DNA of 64,000 nt from Clusia tigrina (GCA_920105625.2 OV050030.1:97357152-97421151), one strand, 5' to 3'; positions 33,111 through 46,436 are shown, counted from the stretch's first letter. A program made the numbers and translations. Notes: generated by a model from the letters alone, not told the origin.

Positions 33111-34074
33111 TACAAATTTTCTGATTATTCGTTAGTTTTTTATGATTAGACTTTAAAGCGTCGTGATAACTTATTTTTCTTTATCTTGACTAATTCGACT
33201 CTCGATTGGAAAATATCTTCTGATCGGACATTTCGAATTTAAGACTCACCACGATATTACGGTGCCATAAGTTAGAATGGGAAGCTTAACATTCATAACG
33301 GTAGTTTCGACTGGAGTCATAAATTACCTCCAACAAAACGGTTGCATGCACAAAATGCATTACAAGCTTTTAACACCTTGTTTTTAGTACTTTATCGTCA
33401 ATGCAAATTAGGGTCCTGTACTACTGCTACGTATCTGATGTTGGCTGAGACCAAGTAAGTTTTTTCATTGAGCTTCTTATTTCCATATTATTTCGATTCA
33501 GCCTCAACTTAGGTGGCGAACCCGGAATTGAAAGGCTTAACAGCTTTTCTTATGATCCAGTTGATTATGCTAGCTCACATGCCTGCTAATATTAGTCATC
33601 AGCGTACGGTAAGACTTTAACTCTACTTTAATGTACCTCATCGAGATACTATTTATAACGCACAGCCAGAGGAGAGCTGACGTAACCTGTGAAATCCACT
33701 TGTTAATGCAATATTTCGTTTATACAGACTGTTGGATTAAATTTATGCGAAAGTTATGGAAGGCTCCCTCAATATCCAGAAATTATGAAATTATGACGGT
33801 TATCGTATACTATTTCTTTTGCAATATTATAACTGCTACTTGTACCACTTTATGAAGAGCTGTTTAAGTTGAACTGCCCTTCAGATACGCACATTGCGCA
33901 GTGGATAGGTAAGAATTTTCCAGATATCTCCGTAGGTAAACTTTCAAAAGTTTACGTTTCCAAAAGTATTTCTCTAGTTTCAAATAAGGAAGCGAATATT
34001 ATGTAAAAAATGAAGAAAAAAAAACCATAACCACTATTTTGAAACGAGTGTGAACTCGCTAGACGAAAATAGAT
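33111..34074. other. Region without recognisable genes
   Basis: Mixed AT-rich sequence with only short frames (the longest 74 codons at 33631-33855, no domain). Nothing can be assigned. Confidence 0.5.
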
Positions 34075-34724
34075 AAAACGAGTCGGGTTAGACCGACTTC
34101 GAAATACCCTTTACCTTTTCATGTGCGTGCGAGTTCAACAATGAGGATGTTTTCTTCCTAAATCATCATTAGGAGCATATTCACGGTAATTTTTGGTAGG
34201 GTACCTTGAAATGATTATATTGACCCCATTTCTTGTGTATGGCTTTCTAGTGTCAATATAACAACTAATATAAAATTTCGTCAAAAAATATTATGTACGT
34301 CGAAAGTTATAATAATATGTCAATAGTGGGCGTCGCTGTAGAAATAACACGCCCATTTTTTGTGTAGTGTTAAATGTTACTACCCGCAACCTTCCTGTGA
34401 AATTTAGTTGAAAAATCTTTAATAGGAACCTAGTAATGATGTTTGGTTAATTGTAGGCGTGGCAGTAGTAATAATCTGCCCATATTGAGAATGCATGCTA
34501 GTAGAGACCCAGTGTATACATCTACCACTTTGTTTTCATATATCATCACTAGAAGCATAGATAGGGTAAATGTCTTTAAGTCGGGCCCCCAAAGTTCATT
34601 ATATGGGAGGGAGGCGTATCCTTCCTCTGATCGACTCCGAATCTTGTATATGGCTTTGTAGGGTCCATATAAGTACTAATATATTCGTCAAAAAATATTG
34701 TATATGTCGCAAGTTATAATAATA

Positions 34725-35992
34725 CAGGGTGGCCCAAATAAGACCAGCTGATGTGAAACACAAACAACTTTTTTATTTTTTAACATAATTTATTTTTTCT
34801 TTTTGCAGATTATAACTGAACTCTTGGAAATTTAAAATGAATACGTATAGTCCACAACAACGCATTAAAATTATCGAATTTTATTATTCTTCTCAACGAT
34901 CAATTGTTCTGACGCAGCAAAATTATCGCCGTTTTTTTAACGTAAGATCAGCGCCCACATCTTCCATGATTACAAGTTTACTTCGCCGTTTTGAGGAAGT
35001 TGGTTCAGTTGCCGACCGTCCAGGAAGAGGTGCTCATCGAAATATTCGTACTGAAGACAACGTGGAAGCTGTGCAGCAGAGTGTTGCAAATGATCCATCT
35101 GTCTCAACTCGTCCCCGTTCCGGCCAATTGGGTATACCCAGAACAACATTACAGAGAATTTTAAAGTTGGATCTTAAGATGTATCCAAACAAAGTTCAAA
35201 TTGTGCAACAGCTTCTACCGCAAGACCCCCAACAACGACTACTGTACGCTATTCGCTTTACACAATTAGCCATACAAAATGATTTTTTAAATAATCTTTT
35301 GATGACGGATGAAGCGCATTTCCATTTAAGTGGTTATGTGAATAAACAAAACTGTAGGTTGTGGGGCTCCGAAAATCCAAGGGCAATACATCAGCATCAG
35401 TCACACCCAATCAGATGCACTGTTTAGTGCGGTGTTATGGCCACAAAAATCATCGGCCCATATTTCTTTGAGAATGAGGATGAAACGCCAGAAACGGTCT
35501 CCGGGGCTTCTTACAGAACAACATCCTTATTTGTGGTTTCAACAAGATGGAGCCACTGCGCATACTGCTAGGCAAACTATTGACATGCTGATTGAAATTT
35601 TTGGTGAACGCATAATTTCAAGAAATTCAGATTTCCCTTGGCCTCCTCGTTCACCAGATTTAACTGCGCCCGATTTTTTTTATGGGGGTATTTAAAAGAC
35701 AAAGTGTATGTTGACAAACCACAGACACTTGGACAGCTCAAGCAGAATATTCGAGACGAAATACGGCGCCTGCAACCAGAAACATTACGCCGTGTAATGC
35801 AAAATGCGCTAAAAAGAGCCAATGCCTGTATCGAGCAAAATGGTGGTCATTTGTCTGATGTCATATTTCACACATAGTCACGTTAAATTTCCATAAAATG
35901 TATTTAACATATTAAAATAAATCATTTAAAAAACCCGTTATTACAAGAGTTACACGTGTTTCACATCACTAGGTCTCATTTGGGCCACCCTG
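34725..35992 (+). mobile_element. rosa-type (DD41D) mariner with TIRs and TA duplication
   Basis: The element is bounded by TA on both sides and has terminal inverted repeats of about 37 bases starting CAGGGTGGCCCAAAT, with four mismatches. It sits in a dispersed repeat whose uninterrupted form is seen at about 34318. Length 1268 bp fits a complete mariner. Its transposase gene is broken. Confidence 0.9.
34837..35877 (+). pseudogene. DD41D mariner transposase, broken
   Basis: The N-terminal helix-turn-helix region spans the first 120 codons (for example RRFEEVGSVADRPGRG). The first catalytic aspartate is in LLMTDEAHFHLSG, the second in WFQQDGATAHTAR and the third in SPDLTAPDFF, with 41 residues between the last two. 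Inactivation is by a TAG at 35425-35427 where a tryptophan is expected, a frame change near 35510 and another at the T run near 35680. A transposase of this type cuts and pastes the element at TA sites. Confidence 0.85.
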
Positions 35993-36959
35993 TATGTTGA
36001 TAGTGGGCGTTACTGTAGAAATAACACGCCCATTTTTGTGTGGTGTTTAATGTTAGTAACCTTCCGGTGAAATTTGATTGATAAATCTTTAATAGGAACA
36101 CAGTAATGATTTTTGGCGAATTGTGGGCGTGACAGCTGTATTATGTTTTCCATATTCTGCACACACACTATTATGGACCCCATGTATGTTTCTGCCAACT
36201 TTTATTTCGCTGGCATCGATACGAGCATAGGTAGGCTAATTTTAATTTTAGACCCGAATGTTCCCTATATCAAAAGTGGGCGTGTATTTTCTCTGATCAG
36301 CACCATTTGTTGCAGATAGCTTTATAATATCCACATGTTGCTTTCCGTAAAATTTCGTCCATAAATCTCTACAAGATCTTAAGTTTATAATATTTGTGTT
36401 TAGTAGAACCCACATCTCCATAACTGCCAAATAATGTCACGATTCCGTCAATAGGACCGAAGTTAAAGTCATTTTAAAAAAGGTGAAAAAAGTTCCTTAT
36501 ATGGGAGGTAGGCGTGGTCTTTGTCCAAATCGGCCCATATTGCAATCTGGTTCTGTATCTTCGTCCAGACTATACTTTTCTTTGAGATACCTCCAACTGT
36601 GTAGAAGAAAAGCCACAAAAAAAAAATACAAATTGCTTAGAAACTAATTCTGATCTATTATATACATAATAGGTACATACCTAACACGCCTCCTTCTTGA
36701 AATTGCAACCATTCTCAAAAGCACAAAATTAGTATACCTCGTTAAGGTGGTGGTGGATAAATATTATAAAAATGCAATGAAACAGATTTGTCGTCAAGTT
36801 GCAACGGCTTTCTTGTCGATAAAACAGGTGGATATGGTAATTGTGATGGAGTTATAGGTGCCGACGAATGAGGTTGCGGCATTCATCATATAAGAGTGTT
36901 TACTGCGAGTTCATGGTGAGATATTTATGGATATGATCACACTGTTTACAGTTTCGATT

Positions 36960-37115
36960 TAAGGCGTTTCAGTTGGTATCACTGGACTACCGACTATGAA
37001 CCATATAATTCACTAATTCCGATCGGTCTCAGAAAGCGTTTATATTTCTGGGTACCAGTGGACTACCAATTATAAACCATATAATCCACTGATTCAGAAT
37101 GGAACAGGAAATGTT
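36960..37115. repeat. Two-copy tandem repeat of about 75 bp
   Basis: GGACTACCGACTATGAACC and GGACTACCAATTATAAACC, each followed by ATATAAT-CACT, recur about 75 bases apart. The flanking 36626-37595 has no recognisable gene, and the leucine-rich frame at 37355 comes from TTG repeats. Confidence 0.65.
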
Positions 37116-37595
37116 TGTACTTGACCTAGTGAATTCTGAGCATTTAGTGGATTCAGCTGCTTCGAATGCTGAAGTCAAAAGAGAGTGAGTATCTCGGCTG
37201 CCGTTTCTTTCCTAGCCCAGCTTCAGAGCATGACCACTACAAAGTGTTCTAGTGCTGTTGTCCGCTTTTTACATAACCTTTCTCTGTTGCTAATTCCGTA
37301 GCGTTATTTTTGCACCAACTCGGCTTAAGGAAACCGTGAATTTCGCTGCAAAAATTGGTTGTTGTTAAGCTCAATGCATTGTTGTTGTTGCATGCTCTGT
37401 TGTTGTTGTTGATGATTGTCGGCGCATCGAACGTTCTGTCTTTGCATGTTGTTAGTGTTGCTTTATTAGAGGTGGGTTTTGCTACTTGCTCACGATACGT
37501 GGAGCAATCTAATTCATCTGGAAAACTCCAATTCTTCTGTATTGGTCATGTGAGGTCCATAGCCGCACGAGACAAAATAGTGGTGCGCAGAAGAA

Positions 37596-38085
37596 TTATG
37601 TTAGAGTAAAATTTATCAGGAGACTTGTTTCTAAATGTTTCAATGTTGAGATGTTGACCGGTTTTCTCTTTCTTAATTTTTGCAGCTCTTTCGCAACGAA
37701 GCAACCTTGATAGTTGACTGGATGAGCATCTCCACAGTTACAATAATCAGTTTTTTTGTGCTCCTGTAGAAAAAGCGGTACCTGCGTGTAGGAATAATGT
37801 GGAGAGTCCAATAGGGACGAAGCGGAATCTCCACCTTGTAGGAAGTGTGAAAAGTGTTCCAGGCCAGCTAGACGTGCTCAGTGAGGCAGAGGGATGTTTT
37901 AGTGAGTTCTATTGTCCCATGCCGAAACTGTGACGGCAGATTTGAGGATGCGATAGGTATTTTTATCCTCTCTACCCGAAAAAAAAATAAAATGTTTCGT
38001 GCATTCCTGAGCACCTCACTCCTCTAAGTGTTTTCCCAGAGTAGTTTTTCATGTGGCCAAAGAATTGGCATATGGTACATAGCGG
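37596..38085 (-). pseudogene. Jockey-type ORF1 zinc-knuckle fragment, minus strand
   Basis: At the low-coordinate end the minus strand encodes YCNCGDAHPVNYQGCFVAKE and LQKLRKRK, the last zinc knuckle of a Jockey-clade ORF1 protein. At the high-coordinate end (38034-38085) the sequence is an inverted near-copy of 38228-38281. It is broken in between. Confidence 0.55.
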
Positions 38086-38097
38086 ATTGTTTTTGAA

Positions 38098-39605
<1,508 letters not shown>

Positions 39606-40561
39606 AGTATCAACTTATATTAGGCTACAATAATAAAATATTATTTATAATATTAATTATATAATAATAATTAATAATTATTAATATTATTTTTCCTGCT
39701 TCAAGATTTATTCCACTTATTCTGGGCTTCCTCCGAAATGGTTCTGGGATGGGCCTGGGAAGGTTCTGTAACCGGCTGCGCCAATTATGTTCGTGTCGAT
39801 CATATCAGCTGCTCCAATTATATTGGAATTGTGCGTGCTTGTCTGGCGCTTTAAAGCCGAGCTTATGTTTTCTCGTTGTTAATGATAAACCCTTTGCGCT
39901 ACTGAGGTTTGGTTGACAGTGAGTTTCACTTATTATTAGCTAATTTTGCGCACACAATCCACAAGTTACCGCTATAACGACCTCGTTGGTATCACTGAAT
40001 AACGTTTGTAATTTACTTGTAGCCAATTATCATGCGGTACTGCCGCATTCAGCAAATAGAAAAGAATGTAAATCGTACCAATTAGAAGCATGGCGAAGAC
40101 GGCAGCGCATAAAAATTATAGCAGTAAGAAAATTACATCACCAGATTACATTCAGATCACACTGAAGCAAGTATGCAAGCGACGAATTACAACCACATCG
40201 TTAACAAAGCTAAGCCAGCCGCATAGAACAAGAAGAACAAGGCTCGGCAGAAGTTACTGAGAGCATTAGCTCGGTAAATGTAACAATAACAACACAAACA
40301 GACGAATGCTAAGAACAAAAGAGACCACGATAGAACTGTCGCCGTGGAGACAACCAACCGGGACATGGGATGGATATGGAAGATACAATTTTCAAACACA
40401 GTTCGCAAATTTGAATATTTTTAACCGCCAACTGAAAATAACTAAGAAGCAACAGCAAGTTGGTGCAAATTCTTCATGCTAGGAAAGCCTGGAGGAAATG
40501 GTACAGGGGTAGTAGAAGAAACGGCCATCGGAAAGCATGCAACAGTAGCTAATTACGAGTA

Positions 40562-40562
<1 letters not shown>
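39606..40562. other. Region without recognisable genes
   Basis: Contains an AT-only stretch near 39640-39695 and several short frames without domains. No element ends are recognised. Confidence 0.5.
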
Positions 40563-40563
<1 letters not shown>

Positions 40564-40645
<82 letters not shown>

Positions 40646-40667
40646 ATATATATATATATATATATAT
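40564..40667. repeat. (TA)n microsatellite
   Basis: TA dinucleotide tract with one TTGT interruption at about 40642. Confidence 0.97.
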
Positions 40668-40699
40668 TTATTTGTTATTGTGTGATCAAAAAATAAAGT

Positions 40700-41416
40700 A
40701 TTTATTTAGTCATCAACAACTATCTTGTCCCCTCAGATATAATACACTTATGCCAGCGTTTTTGCAATCCTCCAAACACTTCTGAAACGTTTTTTTTGGT
40801 ATCGCCAACAGCTCCAGTTTCGATTTTTCTTTTATCTCCTCAATCGTAGCAAAACGCTTTCCTTTCATCGGTGTCTTCAGTTTTGGAAAGAGGAAAAAGT
40901 CAGCGGGGGCCAAGTCCGGTGAATACGGTGGTTGAGGCATGATAACGGTTTTGTTTTTGGCCAAAAACAGCTCCAGAGCGATGTCCATGCGACGTTGTTT
41001 TTGCTCAAAATTTAGCAATTTTGAACCATCTTCGCTGCCGCACGTTTCATGCCTAAAACATCCGTAAAAATTGCTTGGCATGAGCCGAACGATATGCCAA
41101 CATCTTCAACAACCTCTCTGATAGTGATGCGACGATTATCCAAAATCATTTTCTTCACTACGTCAATGTTTTCATCGGTTGTTGACGTGCTCGGGTGACC
41201 AGGACGAGCATCGTCATTGACATCTTCTCGGCCTTCCTTAAACCGGTTATACCACAATTGAACTTGTGTTCTGCTCATAGTAGACTCGCCAAAGGCCACA
41301 GTCAAAATTTCAAATGACCTTGCGCATTTAATTTCATTTTTTACACAAAACTGAATACAGTTTCTTTGCTCCATTTTTTCGAATAGTACAAAATCGAAGA
41401 GCACACCAAAACACAA
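40700..41416 (-). mobile_element. Internally deleted mariner
   Basis: The minus strand encodes the N-terminal half of a mariner transposase (MEQRNCIQFCVKNEIKCARS, SRTQVQLWYNRFKEGREDV, the helix-turn-helix region). It then jumps directly from LLNFEQKQRRMDIAL to AKNKTVIMPQPPYSPDLAPA, the region of the third aspartate. The part with the first two catalytic aspartates is deleted, and a frame change lies near 41040. The element cannot make active transposase. Terminal inverted repeats were not identified. Confidence 0.8.
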
Positions 41417-41564
41417 CTAACCTTTTTATCTGTCAAAAACAAACTGACAATCCAAAATTTTTGGTATTGTCAACATATATAACAGACATGTGTACCATGT
41501 GTAACATCGAACATACGTAACTGACGAAAATATGAAAATAACGGTTATTTTTTTATCACATTTT

Positions 41565-41566
<2 letters not shown>

Positions 41567-41652
<86 letters not shown>

Positions 41653-41689
41653 TAGATATATATATATATATATATGTATATATATTATA
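41567..41689. repeat. (TA)n tract, left half of the split target
   Basis: TA repeat with GATA and TG interruptions that directly abuts the errantivirus 5' LTR. The tract resumes after the 3' LTR at 49373. Confidence 0.95.
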
Positions 41690-41989
41690 AGTTAACGTAT
41701 AATACATTGTATTTGTCCACACACGAGCATACAACGCAGACATTGTGTCAGCACCAACATTCCAGCGGGATCCTCTTGCACTTGGGAACGGGTAAAGGTA
41801 TTTAGCAACGTTCCCACACTCATCACTCGGCGCGTGGACTACGTCAGCAGTTTATGTATTTAGTTAAGTTATGTTAAGATCATTATTGTTTGTAAACTTC
41901 AGTCCGGTTTTGTTCATAAATAAAGTAAGACGTGTTGCTAATCCAACACGCAACCTTTTTTAAAAATTAAATTAAATTAATATTTTGTT
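41690..41989 (+). repeat. 5' LTR of the errantivirus (300 bp)
   Basis: Starts AGTTAACGTATAATAC, ends TAATATTTTGTT. An AATAAA lies at about 41920. It aligns base for base with 49073-49372. Confidence 0.93.
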
Positions 41990-41992
41990 AAT

Positions 41993-42010
41993 TGGCGCCC
42001 GAGCAGGGAC
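41993..42010 (+). promoter_or_regulatory. Primer binding site, tRNA-Lys type
   Basis: TGGCGCCCGAGCAGGGAC starts three bases after the LTR and is complementary, but for about one base, to the 3' end of tRNA-Lys as used by many retroviruses. Confidence 0.8.
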
Positions 42011-42339
42011 CTCTTTTGTATCCTTGCACACATTTGCCTGAGACGATAGGCAAGTAGGGACGAAGAGGTTTAACCCAGAAAAAGGTCCAACAATTCCGGC
42101 TCACCGTTTAGAGTGAGAAAAGGACGCGCCCTAGTAGTCAACGCAAACGGGAGGTGATCACGGGATCATCAGCAGTCTCACTGTAGTGTTTAAAAACTTT
42201 AAAAAATAAGGAAATTGTGAAGTAAATGCTTAAATTGTTTGTGAAAATAAATTATAGAATCCTAAGAATATAAAATTGTGACTTTATTAAAGAAAAAATA
42301 ATAATCTAAGAAAGTGAGGAAATTTATTTAAAAGAAAGA

Positions 42340-42690
42340 AATTATTATTAAAAGGAAAAGAATTAAATATTATCTAGAAAAAAAGAAGATTAAAAATAAG
42401 TTATAAGTGTGAAGAAATTAAAAGAAATTATCATTGACAAAAAGAATTATTAAATGGAAAGGAAAATTAAAAATAAATTATAAGTGTGAAGAAATTAAAA
42501 GAAATTATCATTGAAAGAAAGAATTATTAAATGAAAAGGAAAATTAAACATAAATAAGTGTGAAGAAATTAAAAGAAATTGTCATTGAAAAAAAAAGAAT
42601 TAGTAAATAAAAAATAAAATTAAAAATAAATGATAAATGTGAAGAAATATTAAGAAATTATTATTAAAAAGAAAAAAAAAAACAGAAATT
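42340..42690. repeat. Four AT-rich repeats of about 77 bp in the leader
   Basis: The core TAAGTGTGAAGAAATT recurs at 42404, 42481 and 42555, and with a change at 42634, each followed by AAAAGAAATTATCATT-like sequence. The position between the primer site and gag is where the gypsy element carries its insulator array. Confidence 0.8.
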
Positions 42691-42937
42691 GGAAAAAAGT
42701 TGTTAAAAAAAGAATAGTGAAATTGTAATTTTCGAAAGAAAAAATTCATACGAAGCAAACAGCATCAACGGCATCAGTGGAAAAAAGTCATGGTGATTGT
42801 AAGGTGAGTGGCAGATTGTAAGATTACATATTGATTGCTATTTTATCTTTATTCGCGAAACAAAACGTTCCTTAGTCCATCCTATTCCTTTCCTTTTTTT
42901 GTGAAAAAGTTCCGAAAAAATATTGTTAAAAGAGAGT

Positions 42938-44350
42938 ATGCCAGTTGACAGTATCGAAGAGATTACGGACATACTAAGTAGAACCCTCACAATGAGCCAA
43001 CCACAGAGGCCTAGCACTAGTTCCAGTGGACTCTCTCAAGCTCAAAAGGAGGAAGTTAGAACAATAGTGTTGGATTACTTCAAACAGGACACCCCTGATG
43101 AAGGAGGGGATCAACCTATAGGAGCAATTCGTATAGAAGAATTGGACAAAATTCCCGATATTGTTAGATCACTAAGAGAATTTTCGGGAATTGCGGGCGA
43201 ATTCGGTTCATGGCGGAAATCGGTAGAAAGGGTACTGGAACTTTTCGAAAGCATTAAAGGTACTGGAAGATATTTTGCCATTCTCCATACAATACGGACA
43301 AAAATTACTGGGGAAGCAGACACTGCTCTTGATTCATACAGAACACCTCTAGACTGGGTCAAGATAAGAAAGTGTCTAATGATGCATTACTCCGATAGGA
43401 AAGATATTGGTACACTTGAATATCAGATGACAACCATGTGTCAAGGACACAAAACCATAACAGAATTCTATCAAGCGGTGTACCAACACCTATCACTAAT
43501 ATTGGACAAGATAACTTATCTTGAACTGGACACAGGTAGCCTTTCTTCAATGACAAACGCTTATAGAGAAAAAGCACTTGATACCTTCGTGCGTGGGCTG
43601 AAAGGCGATTTGCCAAGACTATTAAGCGTCAAGGAACCCACATCTTTGCCACAGGCATTACACATCTGTTTAAAATTGGACAATATGACTTATCGGATGC
43701 ATCATGCTCACGGGCAGATACCTAAGCCAAACGCGCAGGGATACAAACCAAATCCTCAGGTATTCACCAGAAATATTTTTTATCCTGAACTCGCTCATGG
43801 GGGAGCTCCAACCAGACCACAATTGCCACCACGATTCATACCAAGGCCAAGGAATGGGCCGAATATTCAGTATCAACCCCGTCAACAAAATTACCAGTTC
43901 ACTAACATGAATCAAAGACCTCAAGGATATCCGCGAAATTATCAACAATATCCTACAAATCCGGAACCGATGGAAATTGATCGGTCCATCCAATCTAGGC
44001 AGATAAATTATGCCAACAGACCGCCGGTCAATAATGGTTATAAGAGGCCTTATGAAGGTACGTTCCAAGGACCAATCAACAAGGCTCAACGAAACTTTCA
44101 TTTAAGAACAGAGGGTAATTGCAACAGAGGAGGCAGCGAAGTGGATAATCCAAAAATTGACAAAGAAATTGAAGCACTGGAAGTAGCTGTAGGAGGTGTA
44201 CCGGATATAAATGAATACATGGATGTGGCCAATAATGAATATATTAATGAACTAACACACTATTCAGGAGAGGACGTAAAAACCTCCGACAGTCTAGTGG
44301 AAGATTTTTCTACTGAAGATCTTAATGCGGATCTTAATTTTTTTGGTTAA
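42938..44350 (+). CDS. gag: Errantivirus Gag (470 aa, intact)
   Basis: The first ATG is at 42938; an upstream TTG in the same frame is not needed. The capsid region includes LREFSGIAGEFGSWRKSVER, YSDRKDIGTLEYQMTTMC, ITEFYQAVYQHLSLILDKI and ALDTFVRGLKGDLPRLLS, typical of errantiviral Gag. The C-terminal third is Pro/Asn/Gln/Arg-rich without CCHC knuckles, also typical. The frame ends in an acidic tail at a T7 run (44336-44344), a likely slippage site into pol. It forms the particle core. Confidence 0.9.
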   Translation: MPVDSIEEITDILSRTLTMSQPQRPSTSSSGLSQAQKEEVRTIVLDYFKQDTPDEGGDQPIGAIRIEELDKIPDIVRSLREFSGIAGEFGSWRKSVERVLELFESIKGTGRYFAILHTIRTKITGEADTALDSYRTPLDWVKIRKCLMMHYSDRKDIGTLEYQMTTMCQGHKTITEFYQAVYQHLSLILDKITYLELDTGSLSSMTNAYREKALDTFVRGLKGDLPRLLSVKEPTSLPQALHICLKLDNMTYRMHHAHGQIPKPNAQGYKPNPQVFTRNIFYPELAHGGAPTRPQLPPRFIPRPRNGPNIQYQPRQQNYQFTNMNQRPQGYPRNYQQYPTNPEPMEIDRSIQSRQINYANRPPVNNGYKRPYEGTFQGPINKAQRNFHLRTEGNCNRGGSEVDNPKIDKEIEALEVAVGGVPDINEYMDVANNEYINELTHYSGEDVKTSDSLVEDFSTEDLNADLNFFG

Positions 44351-44839
44351 ACAGTTCCTCGTTACCATACTTTAAGATAAGAACGGGGAACGGAAAAATA
44401 CTGAAATTCCTTCTGGACACTGGTACATAAGAATTATATTAAGTCTGATCTGGCAAATAATCCTCAAAAAAATTCCGACTACTTCTGCGCTAAAACAATA
44501 TCTGGCAATGTTCAAATTACACACCACACCTTACTAAGGATATTTGGTGATTCTATTGAACCTATTAAATTTTTCCTTCTACCTGGATTGCGGACTTTTG
44601 ATGCAATACTAGGTAATGATACCTTGAAGGAACTTTCTGCAATCATTCACACAGCTGATAATTACTTTACAATAACGAATGGTATGAAAATACCAAGTTA
44701 CCAATATATGTCGCAGGACATGAACAATCTGGAAATACGAGTTGAACACCTTTCTGAGAACCAAACATCAACTATGATGAAAATCATCATAGTTGATGTT
44801 TCATCAAGAATCTCACAAGAATCTTTTTGCAGATCCTGA
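44345..44839 (+). pseudogene. Errantivirus protease and RT linker
   Basis: The protease active site LLDTGT is followed at once by a stop caused by a small indel at about 44427. In the next frame NYIKSDLANN and FDAILGNDTLKEL complete the fold. The linker contains a 17-base perfect inverted repeat around 44766-44802, beyond which the frame changes to that of RT. Confidence 0.7.
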
Positions 44840-45842
44840 TGAAAAATTAACTTACACAACGAGAGTACAGGGTGAAATTCGTACAACCACGGACGAGCCT
44901 ACTTACACAAGAAACTATCCTTACCCAATGGCTCTGAAAAATGTTGTCGAGGAAGAAATAAGCAAATTATTAAAAGACGGGATCATAAGACCATCTCATT
45001 CTCCCTATAATTCACCCATACGGGTCGTGCCGAAAAAAGAGGATGCATCTGGAAAGAGGAAGTACAGAGTCGTAGTGGATTTTATAAAATTGAATGCGGT
45101 TACTGCGGTTAATGCGGTTAATGCGGACAAATATCCAATACCAGAAGTTGGGGAAGTTTTATCTCAACTGGGCGGCAACAAATTCTTTACGGTAATTGAT
45201 CTGAAAAGTGGTTTTCATCAAATACCGCTCAGGCAAGAATACATCGAGAAAACGGCATTCTCAGTGAACAATGGGAAGTACGAGTTCACAAGGCTTCCGT
45301 TTGGATTAAAAAATGCCCCATCAATATTCCAGAGAGCATTGGATGATATTCTAAGAAACTTCATCGGAAGGACTTGTTATGTCTATATCGATGACATAAT
45401 TATATTCAGTAAAGACGAAGAATCACATTTTAAACATTTGAAGGAAATCTTTTGTACGTTGGCAGAGGCAAATATGAGAGTGCAGTTAGATAAATGCGTC
45501 TTCTTTAAAAGAGAAGTTGAATTTCTTGGTTTCAAAGTATCTGAGAGTGGCATAAGTATAATAAAGGACAGAGTGGATGCCATGGTAAGAATTCCTTACC
45601 CTAAAACTTTGAGGCAATTAAGATATTTTTTGGGGCTTTGCCTCATAAAGGGTTATGCCGATATAGCTAAACCCCTAACTGCTATGCTGAGGGGCCCAAA
45701 TGGTTCAATTCCCAGGTCCGAGTCCAGCAAAGTAAAAATAGTACTCGGTTGTAAGGAAATGAAGGCAATGGATTCTTTAAAGGAGGCTTTATTATCTCGA
45801 GAAGTTATGCTTTTTTACCCAAACTACGAGAATTTCATCTAA
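44793..45842 (+). pseudogene. Errantivirus reverse transcriptase
   Basis: Open for 349 codons. RT blocks read KRKYRVVVDFIKLNAVT, FFTVIDLKSGFHQIPL, FTRLPFGLKNAPSIFQ, the catalytic YVYIDDIIIFSK and FFKREVEFLGF. VVDF is followed by IKL where RKL is usual, and VTAVNAVNADKYPIP looks like a small duplication of AVNAVN. The RNase H start is displaced by a frame change at 45842. It copies the RNA genome. Confidence 0.88.
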
Positions 45843-46436
45843 CGACCGATGCCTTTTTTCAACGTAGCCCTCGGAGCCGTGCTTAGCCAGGACGATAGGC
45901 CAATAGCATTTATTTCCAGAGTATTGTCGGAAACGGAGGAAAACTATGCTACAAATGAGAGAGAGATGCTAGCTATAGTATGGGCCCTACATATCTTCAG
46001 AAACTACCTATATGGAACTGCTAGAATTATAATTTACACTGACCACCAGCCCCTAACATATGCACTGAGTAACCAAAATAGTAATGTCAAGATGAAAAGG
46101 TGGAAGGCGATTCTCGAGGAATATAACTATGAAATTAGGTACAAACCAGGGAAATCTAACGTGGTAGCAGATGCTCTCTCTAGATCACCAATGACCAACG
46201 TGAACTCTTTAACTGGAACCGTTCGTAGCCATGAAAGTTCTGCGGAAAATTTGGTACCCAGCATGGAGGGTTCTATAAATGCATTCAAAAATCAGATATT
46301 CCTTTGTGTGGACGAAGTGCCGTCATATCAATTCCAAATTATATTCCCTGGGTATCATAGACATACAATTGTAGAAAGGGAGCATGATCAGAAAAGAAGC
46401 CTTATTGAAAAGATCCTTGAACAACTCTATGAATAA
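45835..46436 (+). pseudogene. Errantivirus RNase H and linker
   Basis: The first catalytic aspartate (LTTDA) is read in a different frame from FNVALGAVLSQDDRPIAF that follows, so two small shifts bracket it. Then come NEREMLAIVWALHIF, IYTDHQPLTYALS and KSNVVADALSRSP. It degrades the RNA strand during replication. The linker to integrase shifts frame between 46384 and 46436. Confidence 0.82.

Larger units (their letters stand above)
34075..36625 (+). repeat. GGGCGTGG-type dispersed repeat, copy 2, split by a mariner
   Basis: This copy runs opposite to the one at 28340-29175. It starts with an inverted pair AGTCGG/CCGACT in AACGAGTCGGGTTAGACCG and contains at least two internal units sharing AGTTATAATAATA, TAGTGGGCGT and AACACGCCCATTTTT. 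It ends near a GTTCCTTATATGGGAGG stretch at 36491. Internal units repeat, so it has tandem structure. No coding sequence belongs to it. The rosa-type mariner at 34725 interrupts it. Confidence 0.75.

Noticed and set aside
37355..37609. 84-codon Leu-rich frame as a secreted peptide
   Set aside because: The apparent signal peptide is produced by TTG repeats.
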